Part shown: positions 26,237-35,217 of the stretch, one piece after another | Numbering within the stretch: position 1 is the first letter of the stretch | Layout of the letters: the number at the start of each line of letters is the position of its first letter | Origin: JADFAK01 sp047615865 | Lineage (GTDB): Bacteria > Bacteroidota > Bacteroidia > Flavobacteriales_D > Sanyastnellaceae | Direction of reading: 5' to 3' | NCBI GenBank assembly: GCA_047615865.1 | Contig: JBLHIB010000001.1 | Location: forward strand, 73,359 to 137,358 | DNA: 64,000 nucleotides | Program-made: the position numbers and the translations under genes | The notes under the pieces: generated by a model | The model's database searches: none | What the model saw: the letters and a program-made list of their open reading frames with translations, nothing else | What the model was told of the DNA's origin: nothing

Positions 26237-28690
26237 ATGGCAAAGAAACAAGTTAAAAAAACGTCTTATCGTCGACTCACACTACTTTTTTGGTGTGTGG
26301 TCACACTACCTTTTATTGCTATTGCAGCTTTGATGTTTCTTGTTTCAGGAAATGATTTACCGCAAACTGAAGCGCTTGCCAATCCAAAAACCAACCTGGC
26401 CACTGAAGTTTACACCTCAGATTTAGAAGTTATTGGGCGGTATTATCGTGAAAACAGGTCAGATGTTAAGTATGAAAACCTTCCTTCTCACCTAGTAGAT
26501 GCATTAATTGCGACAGAGGACGCACGTTTTCATTCGCATTCTGGCATCGACTTTATCGGACTTATGCGCGCCGCCGCATACCTCGGAAAAAAAGGTGGCG
26601 GAAGTACCATTACCCAGCAATTGGCTAAAATGTTGTTTACCGATGGATACGAAAACATCAGTTTCCTCGAAAGAGCCATGCAAAAGCCAGAAGAATGGAT
26701 CATAGCTGCTCGTTTGGAGAAACAATACACCAAAGATGAGATCATTGCGCTCTACTTAAATAGATACGATTTCCTCAACCAGGCAGTAGGGATTAAGTCG
26801 GCGGCACACGTCTATTTCAACAAATCTGCCGATTCATTGCGTGTTGAGGAAGCTGCTATGCTCATCGGTATGCTGAAAAACTCGGCTTTATTTAACCCAC
26901 TTCGACGTGCAGACACAGTTCTCTACCGCAGAAATGTCGTACTCAATCAAATGGTGAAGTACGGTGCAATATCACCTGAGCTGAAAGATAGCCTTAGACT
27001 TTTGCCCTTGAATTTAAAATTCCAGCGTGTAAGTCATGACGAAGGTTTAGCTCCATATTTCCGCGAAATCCTGAGGATGGAGCTGAAGAAAATTCTTAAA
27101 GAAAAGGATGACGCAGGGAACTACGTGATTACTAAACCTGATGGCAGCCCTTATGATGTTTATAGCGATGGACTCAAAATATTCACAACCATTGACTCTA
27201 GAATGCAGGAATATGCCGAAAACGCTGTAAAACGACATTTAGGAGGAGAATTGCAAGAGGATTTTTGGAATGACCTCAACCGGAGAAAGGATGAGGCTTG
27301 GCCATTTGCGAATAGCATTACAAAAGATAACAGAGAAAGAATAATGGCTCGCGCCGTGCGTCAAAGCCAACGCTACCAGATTCTCAAAGGAAAAATTTGT
27401 CCTGACTGCAACAGACCAGCATTTTACATAAAAGAAGACGTAAGCGAGGATGGACGAGCCATTTTCCACTGTGATGGTGAAAAAGGTGGATGCGGACATC
27501 ATTGGCATATCTTATCAGACGATTCAATTGAAGTTCAATTTGAAACGTCGGTCCAGATGCGCGTCTTTTCTTGGAAAGGTGATATCGACACTTTATTATC
27601 ACCGATCGACTCAATTAAATATTGCAAGAGTTTTCTTCACGCCAGTGTCATGTCCTTGGATCCCAATACTGGACATATTAAAACTTGGGTTGGAGGTATC
27701 GACTACAAGTATTTTCAGTTTGACAATGTTTATCAGAGCCGCCGACAAGTAGGGTCAACTTTCAAACCATTCGTTTATGCGACTGCACTTCGATTTGGAG
27801 AACAACCGTGCCAAGAATATCCCAACCAAAAAATTTGCATCGAAATGCCGGATGGCCAACCACAATGGTGTCCTGATAATTCCGATTTCAAATACGGGGA
27901 AATGGTTAGTCTGAAATATGCGCTCGCCAATTCCGTCAATACGATTACCGCCAAATTGATCAAAAAATATGGTCCAGGGCCCGTTACTCAATTGGCTCGA
28001 GACCTGGGAATAAAGAGCCATATTCCTGCCGTCCCTTCGATTGCCTTAGGAGTCGCTGAGTTGTCTTTATATGAAATGGTCGGTGCGAATGCCGCCTTGG
28101 TAAACAATGGCACCTACATTGAACCAATCTTCATTGCCAGAATAGAGGATAAAAGTGGACATATCATTTATGAAGCCGAACTCAACATCCGTCAAGCTTT
28201 AGATACAAAAACAGCCTACCTTACGGTTCAATTGATGAAAGGAGTTGTAGATGGTGCTTACAATCGGGAAAAAGGAAAAAGTCTGGGCACGGGAATGCGT
28301 TTGCGTATGAACCTAGATTCTCGAGATTATGATGGGATCAAAGCACCTATGGCTGGAAAAACTGGAACAACACAAAACAATACTGATGGTTGGTTCATGG
28401 GACTTACTCCTGACCTTGTGACCGGAGTTTGGGTTGGAGCTCAAGATCCAGTGGTTCGATTTTCACGCACTTCAATGGGACAAGGTGCCAATACAGCGCT
28501 TCCAATTTATGGATACTTCATGAAGGATGTTTATGCCGACGAGGAGATCAATTTGTCCCAAAACGATTTCAAAAAACCACCAGAACTTAACTTGGATATG
28601 GAATTGGACTGTTTGAAGTACCTAGAAACCATCAATTCGATTAATTTTGGGTCAGAATCAGATGGCTTAGAAGACGGACTCTTCGAATAA
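26237..28690 (+). CDS. Class A penicillin-binding protein 1A-type
   Basis: Bifunctional murein synthase of 817 residues. After a single N-terminal membrane segment (about 14-38) comes the GT51 transglycosylase with the catalytic Glu in ATEDARFHSHSGID and GGSTITQQLAK. The transpeptidase domain has SxxK (STFK, Ser about 508), SVN and KTGTT (about 709). A segment near residues 388-420 carries four Cys (CPDC...HC...GGC) with His next to it, which looks like a zinc ribbon inserted between the two domains. Length and order are otherwise normal. I do not know whether this insert is standard in the family. Confidence 0.93.
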   Translation: MAKKQVKKTSYRRLTLLFWCVVTLPFIAIAALMFLVSGNDLPQTEALANPKTNLATEVYTSDLEVIGRYYRENRSDVKYENLPSHLVDALIATEDARFHSHSGIDFIGLMRAAAYLGKKGGGSTITQQLAKMLFTDGYENISFLERAMQKPEEWIIAARLEKQYTKDEIIALYLNRYDFLNQAVGIKSAAHVYFNKSADSLRVEEAAMLIGMLKNSALFNPLRRADTVLYRRNVVLNQMVKYGAISPELKDSLRLLPLNLKFQRVSHDEGLAPYFREILRMELKKILKEKDDAGNYVITKPDGSPYDVYSDGLKIFTTIDSRMQEYAENAVKRHLGGELQEDFWNDLNRRKDEAWPFANSITKDNRERIMARAVRQSQRYQILKGKICPDCNRPAFYIKEDVSEDGRAIFHCDGEKGGCGHHWHILSDDSIEVQFETSVQMRVFSWKGDIDTLLSPIDSIKYCKSFLHASVMSLDPNTGHIKTWVGGIDYKYFQFDNVYQSRRQVGSTFKPFVYATALRFGEQPCQEYPNQKICIEMPDGQPQWCPDNSDFKYGEMVSLKYALANSVNTITAKLIKKYGPGPVTQLARDLGIKSHIPAVPSIALGVAELSLYEMVGANAALVNNGTYIEPIFIARIEDKSGHIIYEAELNIRQALDTKTAYLTVQLMKGVVDGAYNREKGKSLGTGMRLRMNLDSRDYDGIKAPMAGKTGTTQNNTDGWFMGLTPDLVTGVWVGAQDPVVRFSRTSMGQGANTALPIYGYFMKDVYADEEINLSQNDFKKPPELNLDMELDCLKYLETINSINFGSESDGLEDGLFE

Positions 28691-28700
28691 AGAATTAAAA

Positions 28701-29405
28701 ATGGCAATAAACAAAGTAGTCGCCGACGTGCAAGAAGCATGTCAAGGAATTCAAAGCGGAATGACACTCATGTTAGGTGGTTTCGGATTGTGTGGTATTC
28801 CTGAAAATTCAATCGCTCGACTGGTAGAACTAGGCGTTAAAGATCTCACATGCATTTCCAACAATGCGGGCGTGGATGATTTTGGGCTTGGTCTTTTGCT
28901 ACAAGGCAAGCAGATCAAAAAAATGATCAGTTCTTACGTTGGAGAAAACGATGAATTTGAACGACAAATGCTTAATGGTGAGCTCGAAGTAGACCTAATT
29001 CCACAAGGTAGTTTGGCGGAACGTTGTCGAGCTGGCGGATCTGGAATTCCAGCATTCTTTACACCAGCAGGATATGGAACAGAAGTAGGTGAGGGCAAGG
29101 AAGTTCGCGTATTCAAAGGAAAACCACATATTCTTGAATCTGCGCTTACTGCTGACTTTGCAATCGTCAAAGCTTGGAAAGGTGATACCGCGGGAAACTT
29201 AATTTTTCAGGCAACAGCTCGTAATTTCAATCCGATGATGGCGATGGCCGGAAAAATCACCATTGCTGAAGTTGAGGAACTCGTGCCGCTTGGCGAACTT
29301 AATCCGAACGAAATTCACACGCCCGGCATCTTCGTTCAGCGAATATTCCAAGGTAAAGATTACGAGAAAAGAATTGAGCAAAGAACAGTTCGATCAAAAG
29401 CGTAA
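28701..29405 (+). CDS. scoA: 3-oxoacid CoA-transferase subunit A
   Basis: Alpha subunit of a succinyl-CoA:3-ketoacid CoA-transferase (family I), 234 residues. Visible: MTLMLGGFGLCGIPEN, ISNNAGVDDFGLGLLL, EVDLIPQGSLAERCRAGGSGIPAFFTPAGYGT and the C-terminal VEELVPLGELNPNEIHTPGIFV. It starts 10 bases after the penicillin-binding protein gene and is followed after 34 bases by the beta subunit. Together they transfer CoA between succinate/acetate and acetoacetate, probably for ketone or branched-chain amino acid breakdown. Confidence 0.92.
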   Translation: MAINKVVADVQEACQGIQSGMTLMLGGFGLCGIPENSIARLVELGVKDLTCISNNAGVDDFGLGLLLQGKQIKKMISSYVGENDEFERQMLNGELEVDLIPQGSLAERCRAGGSGIPAFFTPAGYGTEVGEGKEVRVFKGKPHILESALTADFAIVKAWKGDTAGNLIFQATARNFNPMMAMAGKITIAEVEELVPLGELNPNEIHTPGIFVQRIFQGKDYEKRIEQRTVRSKA

Positions 29406-29439
29406 TTAGAAAGTATCCCCATCCAAAAAGACCTCCAAC

Positions 29440-30093
29440 ATGCTCGATAAAATAGGCATAGCAAAACGAATAGCACAAGAACTTAAAAACGGATACTATG
29501 TCAACTTAGGCATTGGTATTCCTACTTTGGTTGCCAACTATATCCCGGAAAACATTGACGTTGAATTCCAGTCTGAAAATGGCATACTCGGCATGGGGCC
29601 TTTTCCATTTGAAGGAGAAGAAAACGCCGACTTGATCAATGCTGGCAAACAAACGATCACTGCGATGCCAGGAGCGGCATTTTTTGATAGTGCCATGAGC
29701 TTCTGCATGATTAGAGGACAACACGTTCAACTCACAGTCTTAGGTGCAATGGAAGTAAGTCAGAATGGTGATATCGCCAATTGGAAAATTCCTGGCCGCA
29801 TGGTAAAAGGAATGGGTGGTGCAATGGACCTAGTGGCTTCAGCGGAAAACATTATTGTCGCGATGATGCACACCAACAAGGCCGGAGATTCGAAACTATT
29901 AACCGATTGTTCTTTGCCTCTTACAGGGGTGGCTTGCGTGAAAAAAATAGTGACTAATTTGGCTACGATTGAAATCCATGCGGGTGCCTTTCATTTGGTT
30001 GAAAGAGCTCCAGGTGTTACGGTAGATGAAATTATCGAGGCAACGGATGGAAAATTGATCGTACCACCACTTGTGCCTGAAATGCAATTTTAA
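29440..30093 (+). CDS. scoB: 3-oxoacid CoA-transferase subunit B
   Basis: Beta subunit of the CoA-transferase, 217 residues. The catalytic Glu that forms the glutamyl-CoA thioester is in QSENGILGMGP. Also seen: NLGIGIPTLVANYI near the start and GAMEVSQNGDIANWKIPGRM. It works as a heteromer with the product of the gene before it. Its TAA stop overlaps the folB stop on the opposite strand in TTAA. Confidence 0.92.
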   Translation: MLDKIGIAKRIAQELKNGYYVNLGIGIPTLVANYIPENIDVEFQSENGILGMGPFPFEGEENADLINAGKQTITAMPGAAFFDSAMSFCMIRGQHVQLTVLGAMEVSQNGDIANWKIPGRMVKGMGGAMDLVASAENIIVAMMHTNKAGDSKLLTDCSLPLTGVACVKKIVTNLATIEIHAGAFHLVERAPGVTVDEIIEATDGKLIVPPLVPEMQF

Positions 30094-30437
30094 TACTGCA
30101 TTGTCACACTTACACAACCTACTTCGGCTTCTACAGGTGGATTGAGCTTTTTCACAATCACTTTGGCCGTATCGGAACCCAATTCACTTTTGATAGATGC
30201 CAAAATTCTTCGGCCGACATGTTCGATTAAATTTGCCCGAATTCCCATTTCTCGTTTGACAATATCTACGATCGCCACATAGTTTGTAGTATCGGCAATC
30301 TGATCCGAATGCGAAGCCTTTTTCAAATCGGCAGAAACATCGACATCGATTTCAAACCAAGTGCCAATGAGCTCCTCTTCACGCATACATCCGTGGTAGC
30401 CAAAAATGCGTATTCCGTGCACTGAAACAGTTTCCAT
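30090..30437 (-). CDS. folB: Dihydroneopterin aldolase
   Basis: Converts 7,8-dihydroneopterin to 6-hydroxymethyl-dihydropterin in folate synthesis. The 115-residue protein has the T-fold family pattern: VSVHGIRIFGYHGCMREEE (active-site Glu), DTTNYVAIVDIVKREM (Tyr of the active site), NLIEHVGRRI and VIVKKLNPPVEAEVGCVSV with the conserved Lys. Its ATG overlaps the gltX stop by one base (TAATG), so the two are translationally coupled. Confidence 0.92.
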   Translation of the reverse strand: METVSVHGIRIFGYHGCMREEELIGTWFEIDVDVSADLKKASHSDQIADTTNYVAIVDIVKREMGIRANLIEHVGRRILASIKSELGSDTAKVIVKKLNPPVEAEVGCVSVTMQY

Positions 30438-31951
30438 TATCCGAGCTTTTCGAGTCCTATTCTAAATCTTTCCAATGTTTCTTCTTTGCCAAGAAACTCT
30501 GACATCGCCGACATAGAAGGCCCTCCTCCTTTGCCAGTTATCACCAAGCGGAACACTGGGCCAATTTGGCCGAAACCGATCTCTTTAGCAGCAACAAAAT
30601 CCTGCATCAATTGATCTATTCCCGCCTCAGTAAAATCTTCCAATTCAGCCAATTGACTCATCAAATCAGTCATCAATTCACTGGTGTTTTCTTTCCACTT
30701 TTTGCGTGCCAACTTCTCATCGTAAGATTCTGGTCTTTCGTAAAAATAACGATGCGTTATTAGGTCCGAAATGAGGGTTGATCGCTCCGACATGAGTCCA
30801 CACATTTGCGCCAGCTTATCATCATTCAAAGCGTCGAACTCTGGAGCGAACATGCGCACATCTGCAGCAAGTTGTTCAGGACTTCTTTCACGTAAATAAT
30901 GTTCGTTGAACCACTTGGTCTTGTCAGGGCTAAAGCGAGCACCTGATTTCACAACGCGATCCAAGCTAAATGCTGAAATCATCTCCTCGCGAGAATAAAT
31001 CTCCTTCTCAGCTCCAGAATTCCAACCCAACAGCAAAAGCATATTGATAAATGCATCGGCATAGTATCCTTGTTCGCGATAACCAGCTGATGTCTCATTC
31101 GTATTTGGATCCGTCCATTTTAGTGGGAACACAGGGAAGCCAAGTTTGTCGCCATCACGTTTACTCAATTTCCCATTGCCTTCAGGCTTCAGAATCAAGG
31201 GGAGGTGGGCAAATTTTGGTCGGCTATCCTCCCAGCCCAAGGCTCGGTACAAAAGCACGTGCATAGGTGCTGATGGAAGCCACTCTTCACCTCGAATAAC
31301 ATGGGTGATCTTCATAGCATGATCATCAGCTACATTGGCCAAATGGTAGGTGGGCATCCCGTCTGACTTAAACAACACTTTATCGTCTAACAAATCAGAA
31401 TTGTATCTTACTTCACCGCGAATCTCATCATCAAAAATGATCTCTTCTCCGGCTGGAACTTTAAATCTTACAGTGTATTTGGTGCCAGAGTCCAGCAATG
31501 ACTTAACCTCATCTTCCGATAAAGTCTCTGAATTTCGCATTTCACCTCGTGAACTTTGGTCGTATTGCCATGAGTGCTTTCCCGCAGCCTTCGCTTTCTC
31601 GCGCGCCGCCTCTATTTCCTCTGGTGTATCGAAAGCATAATATGCCCAATCGCTGTCAATCAATTGTTGAGCATACTGAGCGTACGAGTCTTTTCTTTCA
31701 GATTGTCGGTAAGGACCATATTCACCTCCTTGGTCAGGACCCTCATCTGGGGTAATTCCGCACCAGTCCAAAGCCTGTTTGACGTACTCTTCGGCACCCG
31801 GAACAAATCTATTTTGATCGGTATCTTCAATTCGCAGCACGAAAGTGCCTTTTTCCTTCTTTGCTAGAAGGTAATTGAACAAGGCAGTACGTACTCCACC
31901 CATATGCAGCGCTCCCGTGGGACTAGGCGCAAATCTTACTCTTACACTCAT
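30437..31951 (-). CDS. gltX: Glutamyl-tRNA synthetase
   Basis: Class I synthetase charging tRNA-Glu. The HIGH motif region reads PSPTGALHMGGVRTALFNY and the KMSKS region GNGKLSKRDGDKLGFPVF. The 504-residue length is standard. ATG 31951 is preferred; a GTG one codon upstream also opens the frame. The C-terminal anticodon-binding part is intact. folB follows, coupled by TAATG. A TATCTTTG -7-like box on the minus strand (31970-31977) lies shortly before the start, but no matching TTG is found at the right distance. Confidence 0.95.
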   Translation of the reverse strand: MSVRVRFAPSPTGALHMGGVRTALFNYLLAKKEKGTFVLRIEDTDQNRFVPGAEEYVKQALDWCGITPDEGPDQGGEYGPYRQSERKDSYAQYAQQLIDSDWAYYAFDTPEEIEAAREKAKAAGKHSWQYDQSSRGEMRNSETLSEDEVKSLLDSGTKYTVRFKVPAGEEIIFDDEIRGEVRYNSDLLDDKVLFKSDGMPTYHLANVADDHAMKITHVIRGEEWLPSAPMHVLLYRALGWEDSRPKFAHLPLILKPEGNGKLSKRDGDKLGFPVFPLKWTDPNTNETSAGYREQGYYADAFINMLLLLGWNSGAEKEIYSREEMISAFSLDRVVKSGARFSPDKTKWFNEHYLRERSPEQLAADVRMFAPEFDALNDDKLAQMCGLMSERSTLISDLITHRYFYERPESYDEKLARKKWKENTSELMTDLMSQLAELEDFTEAGIDQLMQDFVAAKEIGFGQIGPVFRLVITGKGGGPSMSAMSEFLGKEETLERFRIGLEKLG

Positions 31952-32022
31952 CACTTAAATTTTGCGATGCAAAGATAAGAATCGACCATCAGGGATTTCA
32001 TTTGCGCATGCAAAAACAAAAT

Positions 32023-33051
32023 CTAAAACCCAACAGCCTCTTTTTCGATGTAAGCTCGCAGGTCTTCCAATTGAGCATTACTCAGGCGTTCCTGCGAATA
32101 CATGGGCATATACTGCTTATGACCGGGCTGAGCATATGTACCCTTGCGTATAATCTTGTACAAGTTGAAAAATGTGTGCTTGTCCAAGTTGTTGACCAAT
32201 TTCTTAAACGTTACGGTCGCATCATCCAAAATAAACTGAGAGCATTTTTTAGTTGTATGACATGTCTTGCAACTTCGATCGTAAATTTCCTTGCCTCTCT
32301 CAACATCCGCCGGACGATCGATTTTATACCCCTCGATTAATGGACTTGGAGGCTCCACAAAATTTGCCGGTGAGTAGGTGGCAAACTTCTGCTTGATATA
32401 GTCACGTGCTTCTTTGTGTCTTACAGGATCTTCTATGACCTCTGACAATTCATCCAATTCCGACGCAGTCAGCTTGACATCATCCAGCTTCAATTCCAAT
32501 GTTCTATAATATTGCAGAATACATTCAAGCTCCCAATCTTTTAGCTCTCTGCCTGAAGAACACTCTATCGCGCACAATTGAGTTGACTCTTTCAAGGAAT
32601 TACGAGCTTCAGCGACCAGCTCACCGTATTTCAAAAAGTAGTCGTCGTTGTACCATGTTTCGCGGTTAGTAATTCCCCAAAACGTTGTTGCCTGAAGAAA
32701 TGGTAAGTCATGTTCAATGGCATAGTCCAATCTAGCCTCAGGGTCAAAATTTCCCAGAACAGGATCTTCTTGAACTTGATTATGACAATCCGTGCATATG
32801 AAGAATCTACTGATTGCTCTGGTCCTCCCCCCTCCCGGGATTTTGGCTTGTCCATCAAGAACCAACTGTCGGCCAATTTCAATTTTCACCGAATCTGCTG
32901 GAGTCAAGTAGTGATTAGGCTTGGGCTGACCGAGCATTTCCAAAATATCGACGAGCGGGGTATCTAAATCTAAGTCAGACTTCTCTTCAACCGCAAAGAA
33001 ACTCATCAATACAGGAACAAGCAATACTATGGATACGATGAGTCTTTTCAT
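32023..33051 (-). CDS. Dihaem cytochrome c, periplasmic
   Basis: A 342-residue protein with a signal peptide (MKRLIVSIVLLVPVLMSFF) and two CxxCH haem-binding motifs: CTDCH in the first third and CKTCH near residue 265. Met residues in YMPMYSQERL near the C-terminus could be axial ligands. The two haem domains are separated by a helical segment with additional Cys (CAIECSS), so disulphides are likely. It overlaps the DUF5777 gene by 4 bases (ATGA). I cannot name the electron donor or acceptor. Confidence 0.82.
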   Translation of the reverse strand: MKRLIVSIVLLVPVLMSFFAVEEKSDLDLDTPLVDILEMLGQPKPNHYLTPADSVKIEIGRQLVLDGQAKIPGGGRTRAISRFFICTDCHNQVQEDPVLGNFDPEARLDYAIEHDLPFLQATTFWGITNRETWYNDDYFLKYGELVAEARNSLKESTQLCAIECSSGRELKDWELECILQYYRTLELKLDDVKLTASELDELSEVIEDPVRHKEARDYIKQKFATYSPANFVEPPSPLIEGYKIDRPADVERGKEIYDRSCKTCHTTKKCSQFILDDATVTFKKLVNNLDKHTFFNLYKIIRKGTYAQPGHKQYMPMYSQERLSNAQLEDLRAYIEKEAVGF

Positions 33052-33884
33052 TTTCTTCCTGTCAGTCTAAAGTCGCGGCTGATATTAAACCCGATGTGCA
33101 AGTCACCTGCAGTTACATCGCCACTGGTATCGGCAATGTAAAATCTCTCAGTCATACCTCGCGAATTTGAGACATGCAACTGGAAGACGTGTCCTTTGGT
33201 TTCAATATCGATTCCCAAGGAAAGCGAATTCGTTTTTTCCGGTGCAAGCTGATTGGGCAAAGCGTAATAATATTCCAATTGCAGACTGATCTGTTTAGTT
33301 ACTTGAAATCTTCCTGCACCTCCTAATGCATAAACATCATGCTTAACAGAATTGTCTGGAATCAGATTTCGATGCAACAAGGTAGGCATAAGTTGCAACG
33401 AAACTCGATCGTGTAGCTTGCGTGCCAATAAAATCTGGTATGCGTAATACAATCTGCTTGTGAAATAATTCTTTCGGCTGGGATCCTCCCATTTTAGCGT
33501 ATTGCATGCCATCGATGCATAGGCTGTAACGGTCAGCGGAAATCCATCCTTCTTCTGCTTGGCGAGCTTGTACTTTATAAATCCGTCGTAAGTCTTTTCG
33601 AATGAGCTTCGTCCTATTCCGATAGTGAGGTTATGCGTGATTCCGTAATCAAAAGCAATACGCACATTACTTTGATCCAGCCCCCATAACTCGTACCCAC
33701 CGCCATTCACTCGACCAAATCGATGTTGAATGATGAATTTCATTTCACCTGCATCATTGGTTTCTACTGAATGACCATTTACGACGCGGGTGTCTTTGAA
33801 GGTTTGTTGAACATATTCTGAATCTTGAGCTAGCGCAAATAAAGAAAAAAGGAGGCTTGCAAATAATAGAGTAGTTTTCATCAT
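33048..33884 (-). CDS. DUF5777 family outer-membrane beta-barrel protein
   Basis: A 278-residue protein with signal peptide (MMKTTLLFASLLFSLFALAQ) and alternating hydrophobic pattern through to the C-terminal aromatic-rich strand (HIGFNISRDFRL), as expected of an outer-membrane barrel. I recognise the family as DUF5777, which occurs next to cytochrome-type genes in Bacteroidota and has no assigned function. Landmarks: MKFIIQHRFGRVNGGGYELWGLDQSNVRIAFDYGI. It lies within the c-type cytochrome operon. Confidence 0.8.
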   Translation of the reverse strand: MMKTTLLFASLLFSLFALAQDSEYVQQTFKDTRVVNGHSVETNDAGEMKFIIQHRFGRVNGGGYELWGLDQSNVRIAFDYGITHNLTIGIGRSSFEKTYDGFIKYKLAKQKKDGFPLTVTAYASMACNTLKWEDPSRKNYFTSRLYYAYQILLARKLHDRVSLQLMPTLLHRNLIPDNSVKHDVYALGGAGRFQVTKQISLQLEYYYALPNQLAPEKTNSLSLGIDIETKGHVFQLHVSNSRGMTERFYIADTSGDVTAGDLHIGFNISRDFRLTGRK

Positions 33885-33886
33885 GA

Positions 33887-34237
33887 TCAGTTATTTGGCG
33901 CTCCTTGGTCAATCCAAGCTTGCAGTAAATCAATTTCACAACCTGGCAATGGGGCCGAACTAGGCATATTGCGTTGAGTTAAGCTTCGGTCAGCAAAGCT
34001 CCCGTCATCTACTCTGGCTTTTACACCTTCGTAGGTATCCAAATCCGCTCCCGAAACATCGCCATCGACATGGCATCCTGAAAATGCACAACGTTGAGCA
34101 ATTAACGGAACTACGTGTGTTGAGTACAACACTTCAATAGGCGTGTTACAACTTGTATCCGGATACAAGTCCGTTTCTACGTCATAGTAGCATCCCACCA
34201 TCAAGAGCGGGGCAAAAATCCAAATTAGTCTAATCAT
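33887..34237 (-). CDS. Haem-binding lipoprotein with CX4CH motif
   Basis: Starting at ATG 34237 this is a 116-residue lipoprotein: signal sequence ending in the lipobox LMVGC, then a domain with CAFSGCH, an unusual CX4CH spacing where a haem c would normally be CX2CH. C-terminal part DLLQAWIDQGAPNN is the typical end of these small c-type domains. It is second in the minus-strand cytochrome operon and starts inside the end of the upstream gene (ATG at 34237, its stop at 34230-34232 in the restored frame). The longer open frame to 34285 is an artefact of the upstream frameshift. Confidence 0.7.
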   Translation of the reverse strand: MIRLIWIFAPLLMVGCYYDVETDLYPDTSCNTPIEVLYSTHVVPLIAQRCAFSGCHVDGDVSGADLDTYEGVKARVDDGSFADRSLTQRNMPSSAPLPGCEIDLLQAWIDQGAPNN

Positions 34238-34935
34238 TGGGCATTCCATTATCGATCCAAATCTCAAACATTCGAGATTTGGCAATCAGTTAATTTTCCT
34301 GTGTTTTGAGGCATCGGTTCAAATCCATAGTTCCAATTTATTGAACCCCAAAGTGAACCTGCTTCTCCAATAGTCAAAATGTCTTCGTAATTATTCAAGA
34401 GAATATCCCCCCCATTAGTTCCTGAATGGCAACCTTCGCAAAAAGTCTCTACTAAAGGCATGATGTCTCCAGCAAAGGGGACCTCTATAGTATCACACAA
34501 TAAGGCGTTGCAAGAATTGTTCAGCGCTCCTTGTAAAATCCAGTCTTCAATAATCTTAATTTCATCACTAGACAAAGCTGGGTAAGGATGAGGCGGCATT
34601 GCATCGTCAGGATCATTTTCGGTGATCACCTCCGTTATATCTCCAGCATGGAGATTGCCCCCTTCGATCACTCCAGTTTCTATAATATTTGCATAAGTGT
34701 CCAATATTATTCCATCCTCATGAGTAGCCTGGTCGTGGCAATCCGTTATGGCACATGAAGAAGACAATAAAGGCAATATCTGTTGCTGAAAATATACCGA
34801 GTCCTCATCACATTTGAGAGACTGTGTGGGGAAATTGGTAGAGTCCTCAATAAGCTCCTCGGGCATATATTTACAGGAAGTCAAGGCGGCGATTACAATA
34901 AAGGCCAATTGACAATATCCGACCGAAACTTTCAT
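34230..34935 (-). pseudogene. Haem-binding lipoprotein, C-terminus frameshifted
   Basis: Signal peptide ending in lipobox ALTSC, a CX4CH motif (CAITDCH) and a normal CEGCH. The reading frame stops at 34264 with QISNV, but one base shifted, the sequence continues MFEIWIDNGMPND and stops at 34230. That end matches the neighbour's AWIDQGAPNN and this protein's own internal DWILQGALNN. Removing one C near 34278 (TGCC to TGC) restores a 234-residue protein that overlaps the next ATG by 8 bases, as expected in an operon. ATG 34935 is chosen for its lipoprotein signal. Real lesion or consensus error cannot be told from sequence. Confidence 0.75.
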
Positions 34936-35159
34936 GTTGAATACATTTGGTTGCAATTCACTCTAAGTTCTTAGCTTATGCTAAAATTGACTTTTTTCTA
35001 AATAATTATCACTTCTAGTTCCATTATTTTTCAACGAATCAGCTTGGACACTCCTCTACATATCACGTAATCAAGGATCTAACCTTCTGAAAACACTAGA
35101 AACTACTAATTGGAAGTTGAATAAATAAGGTCTCCCCGAACAGATTCCCTCAATTCCGC

Positions 35160-35189
35160 TTTGCACAGAAAATCTATGTACTACCTTTG
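35160..35189 (+). promoter_or_regulatory. Promoter of the sdhCAB operon
   Basis: TTTG (35160-35163), 18-base spacer, TACCTTTG (35182-35189), matching both elements of the Bacteroidota primary sigma promoter. Transcription would begin near 35196, about 20 bases before the sdhC ATG at 35218. This also rules out the earlier TTG start at 35161. Confidence 0.65.
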
Positions 35190-35217
35190 CTATGAATTTA
35201 GGCAAACCTGTTTAGAG

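Noticed and set aside
35161..35217. Earlier TTG start for sdhC
   Set aside because: It falls inside a good promoter (TTTG at 35160-35163, TACCTTTG at 35182-35189), so it cannot be on the mRNA.
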